The notes under the pieces: model-generated
The model's input: the letters and a program-made list of their open reading frames with translations, nothing else
Told to the model about the DNA's origin: nothing
Database searches by the model: none
NCBI GenBank assembly: GCA_900767685.1
Contig: CAAGAB010000095.1
Span: 1-9,058, forward strand
Origin: an uncultured Coprococcus sp.
GTDB lineage: Bacteria > Bacillota_A > Clostridia > Lachnospirales > Lachnospiraceae
Length of the DNA: 9,058 bases
Direction: 5' to 3'
Program-made: the position numbers and the translations under genes
Shown: positions 7,801 through 9,058 of the stretch, piece by piece
How positions within the stretch are numbered: position 1 is the first letter of the stretch
Layout: each line of letters begins with the position of its first letter

Positions 7801-8037
7801 AACGACCTTATAACAAATGGCTCTATAGACCTGATAGTCAATTCTCCAAGCGGTAAGGAAAGTGCCCACGACGACAGTTACCTCAGAAAGGCTGCCATAA
7901 AAGCAAAGATTCCTTATATGACTACAATTGCAGGAGCAAGAGCAACCGCAAAGGGTATTCTGTACGTTCAGGCGCATGGCGACAGCGATGTGAAGTCACT
8001 GCAGGAGCTTCACAGTGAGATAAAGGACACTGAGTAA
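4810..8037 (+). CDS. carB: Carbamoyl-phosphate synthase large subunit
   Basis: Seen: 1075 residues, full length for the family (E. coli 1073). Two homologous synthetase halves are present. The first opens with SGPIIIGQACEFDYSG and carries the ATP-grasp motifs RPAYTMGGAGGG, FIENIDPLGVHTGDS and IEINPRTSRSS. The second starts near 553 with LGGGPNRIGQGIEFDYCC, then RPSYVLGGRGMEVVYDD and LEANPRASRTVP. A methylglyoxal-synthase-like regulatory domain runs from about 938 to the end, with TSGT, KLQEGRPNI and NSPSGKE. Known: the first half makes carboxyphosphate and carbamate from bicarbonate, ATP and glutamine-derived ammonia; the second phosphorylates carbamate to carbamoyl phosphate for pyrimidine and arginine synthesis; the C-terminal domain binds effectors such as UMP and ornithine. 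The ammonia comes from CarA, which is not encoded beside carB here: the terminator upstream and the convergent gene downstream leave carB as a single-gene transcript. All signature residues I could check are present. Confidence 0.98.
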   Translation: MPKREDINKVLIIGSGPIIIGQACEFDYSGTQACKALKKLGYEIVLVNSNPATIMTDPETADVTYIEPLNVKRLEQIIAKERPDALLPNLGGQSGLNLCAELAKEGILDKYNVKVIGVQVDAIERGEDRIEFKKSMNAIGIEMARSEVAYSVDEALAIADQLGYPVVLRPAYTMGGAGGGLVYNKDELKTVCARGLQASLVGQVLVEESILGWEELELEVVRDCEGNMITVCFIENIDPLGVHTGDSFCSAPMLTISEDVQKRLQEQAYKIVDSVEVIGGTNVQFAHDPVSDRIIVIEINPRTSRSSALASKATGFPIALVSAMLATGLTLKDIECGKYGTLDKYVPDGDYVVIKFARWAFEKFKGVEDKLGTQMRAVGEVMSIGKTYKEAFQKAIRSLETGRYGLGYAKDYNTKSKDELLRMLAHPSSDRHFIMYEALRKGATVDEIFDITKVKHYFAQQMKELVEEEEALAAHKGTLPSDEALTTAKKDGFSDRYLSQILELPEEDIRNKRIELGVTEAWEGVHVSGTKDRAYYYSTYNAPDSNPINEGKPKVMILGGGPNRIGQGIEFDYCCVHASLALKKLGFETIIVNCNPETVSTDYDTSDKLYFEPLTLEDVLSIYNKEKPVGVIAQFGGQTPLNLASDLEKNGVKILGTSPAVIDLAEDRDLFREMMDKLEIPMPESGMATTVDEALKIAHKIGYPVMVRPSYVLGGRGMEVVYDDESLDGYMRAAVGVTPDRPILIDRFLNHALECEADAISDGTHAFVPAVMEHIELAGVHSGDSACIIPSVHITAENVATIKEYTKKIAEEMHVVGLMNMQYAIEKGKVYVLEANPRASRTVPLVSKVCNVRMVPIATDIITSELTGRPSPVPALKEQHIPYYGVKEAVFPFNMFPEVDPILGPEMRSTGEVLGLSTYYGEAFYKAQEATQTLLPTSGTVLISVNRKDKDEVIEIAQLFEKAGFKILATSGTYAIITAAGVKAEKVKKLQEGRPNINDLITNGSIDLIVNSPSGKESAHDDSYLRKAAIKAKIPYMTTIAGARATAKGILYVQAHGDSDVKSLQELHSEIKDTE

Positions 8038-8038
8038 T

Positions 8039-8160
8039 ATCGGGCGCGGGCGGCTTTGCCGCTCAGGTGGCCCTGCTGATTGATGGCAGAAGCTGCTCCT
8101 TGGCGGCATGGCTGTTTATTTAGCTTGCTGTTTGCCGGTTCGTGGATTAGCAAGCTTGCT
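8039..8160. other. GC-rich non-coding island with palindromes after carB
   Basis: Positions 8039-8114 are about 67% GC by direct count (51 of 76), far above the AT-rich DNA that follows. It begins with a GC hairpin (GGGCGGC, TTT, GCCGCTC; 8048-8064, one G-U) 10 nt after the carB stop, with no T run. Further on, AGCTTGCT occurs at 8122-8129 and again within the perfect 12-bp palindrome AGCAAGCTTGCT (8149-8160), so the first copy can also pair with 8149-8156. No ribosome binding site or recognisable protein was found, and a frame through the GC-rich part stops at 8120-8122. It may be a dispersed intergenic repeat or a gene remnant; I cannot tell. Confidence 0.45.
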
Positions 8161-8199
8161 CAGCATTCAAAAGTGCATAAATTTTTCGCTAGAATGATA

Positions 8200-8253
8200 A
8201 AAACCGGGAAAAAGATACAATTTCTAATAATTTTGTATCTTTTTCCTGGTTTT
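8200..8253. terminator. Bidirectional intrinsic terminator between convergent genes
   Basis: Arms of 21 nt (8200-8220 and 8233-8253) pair along their whole length with a single G-U on the plus-strand RNA (A-C on the minus) around a 12-nt AT-rich loop. The arms start with AAAACC and end with GGTTTT, so either transcript finishes in a T-rich run. It lies 162 nt after carB and 78 nt after the end of the hydrolase gene, and can serve both. Confidence 0.9.
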
Positions 8254-8331
8254 CTTTTGATTTGCGAAAATATTATGCGCTTTTTATTGATTGTCTTTCT
8301 CGTCAAACTGCACTTCACGATTAGTTTCAAA

Positions 8332-9058
8332 TTATAAATCTGCTACACTCCACGAACTGAGTGTCTTCAATATAATCGCAAGTGTATCTTCCCTCGCCTT
8401 CTGACATTCCTGCGGAAATTTCTTCTCTCTGGGCAGTGCACCATTGTTCACCGGGAAATATCCCAGATTGTGGCTGCCTGTCTCCGAATTGATATGCCTG
8501 TAGCCGTACGTAAAGTTCTCACGCTTAAGTCTCTCCATAAGCAGCTCTGAGTCATGCTTTGACGGCACAGATTCATCGTGGGTCGATGTGAGGAAAAGAA
8601 TGTCTCCGCATATCTTTTCAACCGGGATCTCATTCTCTATCGTTCCATTTTTCTCCCACTCTTCAAAGAAGTACAGCACGCGCATATGATGTTCCTTTAT
8701 GCATCTTTTCAGGAAATTGGAAAACATATGTGCATTTGACACATACGGAAAGTCTTTTCCACGATAGGAAACCATCGCCTTGCAAGGATCAAGATCAGCC
8801 TTGCCACTGCCCTGCATGATATGTCCAAATGTTGATGCTGCTATAACCAGACTTATATCCGGTACGACCGACGCAGCAAGCAGCGCCATTCCTGCGCCCT
8901 TGGAATTGCCATATATACCGAACCTTCTGTATTTCCCTGATCCGTACTCCTTCATGCGGTCGACTGCAATCTGGAACATCTCCAGAGGGATTGCCCTCAT
9001 GGTATCCGGAAGTCCCGGTGCACCGTAATATGTCATGGCAAGAACAGAGTATCCTTTC
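8332..9058 (-). CDS. Alpha/beta-hydrolase, BAAT C-terminal (acyl-CoA thioester hydrolase) family, partial
   Basis: Seen: an open frame enters from the right edge and ends with TAA at 8334-8332, giving 241 complete codons. The first ATG (9036) is probably internal: no ribosome binding site is well placed, and the residues before it (KGYSVLA, then MTYYGAPGLPDT) continue a conserved strand. Numbering from that Met, the nucleophile elbow is GNSKG with Ser45. The acid is Asp154 in FLTSTHDESVPS, and the histidine is His189 in ETGSHNLGYFP. PLEMFQIAVDRMKE (17-30) matches the helix before the elbow. Known: the G-x-S-K-G elbow, a D-x-x-(W)-P-S acid loop and the GLPDT opening mark PF08840, found in mammalian acyl-CoA thioesterases and bile acid-CoA:amino acid N-acyltransferase and in many bacterial hydrolases. 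Here Val replaces the usual Trp before Pro-Ser. The N-terminal part is missing. Inferred: a cytosolic esterase or thioesterase; the substrate is unknown and a role in bile-acid chemistry should not be assumed. Confidence 0.85.
   Translation of the reverse strand, partial: KGYSVLAMTYYGAPGLPDTMRAIPLEMFQIAVDRMKEYGSGKYRRFGIYGNSKGAGMALLAASVVPDISLVIAASTFGHIMQGSGKADLDPCKAMVSYRGKDFPYVSNAHMFSNFLKRCIKEHHMRVLYFFEEWEKNGTIENEIPVEKICGDILFLTSTHDESVPSKHDSELLMERLKRENFTYGYRHINSETGSHNLGYFPVNNGALPREKKFPQECQKAREDTLAIILKTLSSWSVADL

Noticed and set aside
7558..7977. 139-codon minus-strand open frame inside carB
   Set aside because: It lies opposite the well-conserved CarB regulatory domain and has no recognisable motif; it is a by-product of carB codon usage.
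8131..8148. T-loop-like GGTTCG, considered as part of a tRNA
   Set aside because: No acceptor stem, anticodon arm or D arm can be built around it.
8080..8337. Plus-strand open frame of 85 codons after carB
   Set aside because: It starts at a TTG without a ribosome binding site, runs through the 21-bp terminator stem and ends inside the opposing hydrolase gene; the sequence resembles no protein family I know.

Overview
The window comes from a low-to-moderate GC anaerobic Firmicute. AGGAG-type ribosome binding sites before most starts, AT-rich intergenic DNA, the protein sequences and a mix of AGA and CGT arginine codons suggest a gut or rumen Clostridium, most likely a Lachnospiraceae member of the Coprococcus/Roseburia/Butyrivibrio type. 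That placement is inference from how the proteins read, not from a marker gene.

Layout. Positions 1-713 (minus) hold the N-terminal half of a PLP-dependent aminotransferase of the PF12897 type, cut by the left edge. After a 311-bp non-coding gap comes a minus-strand AIM24/TIGR00266 gene (1025-1702). A 246-bp divergent promoter region separates it from a plus-strand operon for a polar amino-acid ABC importer: lipoprotein binding protein (1949-2836), permease (2897-3607) and ATPase (3591-4415, GTG start, overlapping the permease by 17 nt). A strong intrinsic terminator (4461-4499) closes the operon. A roughly 310-bp AT-rich leader and promoter region follows, then carB, the large subunit of carbamoyl-phosphate synthase (4810-8037). 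No carA is beside it. Downstream are a GC-rich non-coding island (8039-8160), a bidirectional 21-bp stem terminator (8200-8253) and a convergent serine alpha/beta-hydrolase of the BAAT C-terminal family (8332 to the right edge, partial).

How the genes work together. The importer is one transport unit: the lipoprotein captures an amino acid outside the cell, a homodimeric permease passes it in, and the ATPase drives the step. CarB would make carbamoyl phosphate for pyrimidine and arginine synthesis with a CarA encoded elsewhere. The aminotransferase and the importer both concern amino-nitrogen, but nothing in the sequence couples them. The AIM24 protein and the hydrolase have no evident link to their neighbours.

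The most striking observation is the binding protein. A block matching the usual C-terminal strand-helix segment of family-3 solute-binding proteins (Y..., ELL..VN, EDGSF..I...YFG) lies at its N-terminus, right after the lipoprotein linker. The protein then ends just after the VIIDAAPA motif, where that block would normally follow. This looks like a natural circular permutation of a periplasmic-binding-protein fold. The partner ATPase also carries an extra segment of about 30 residues between the Q-loop and the signature motif.
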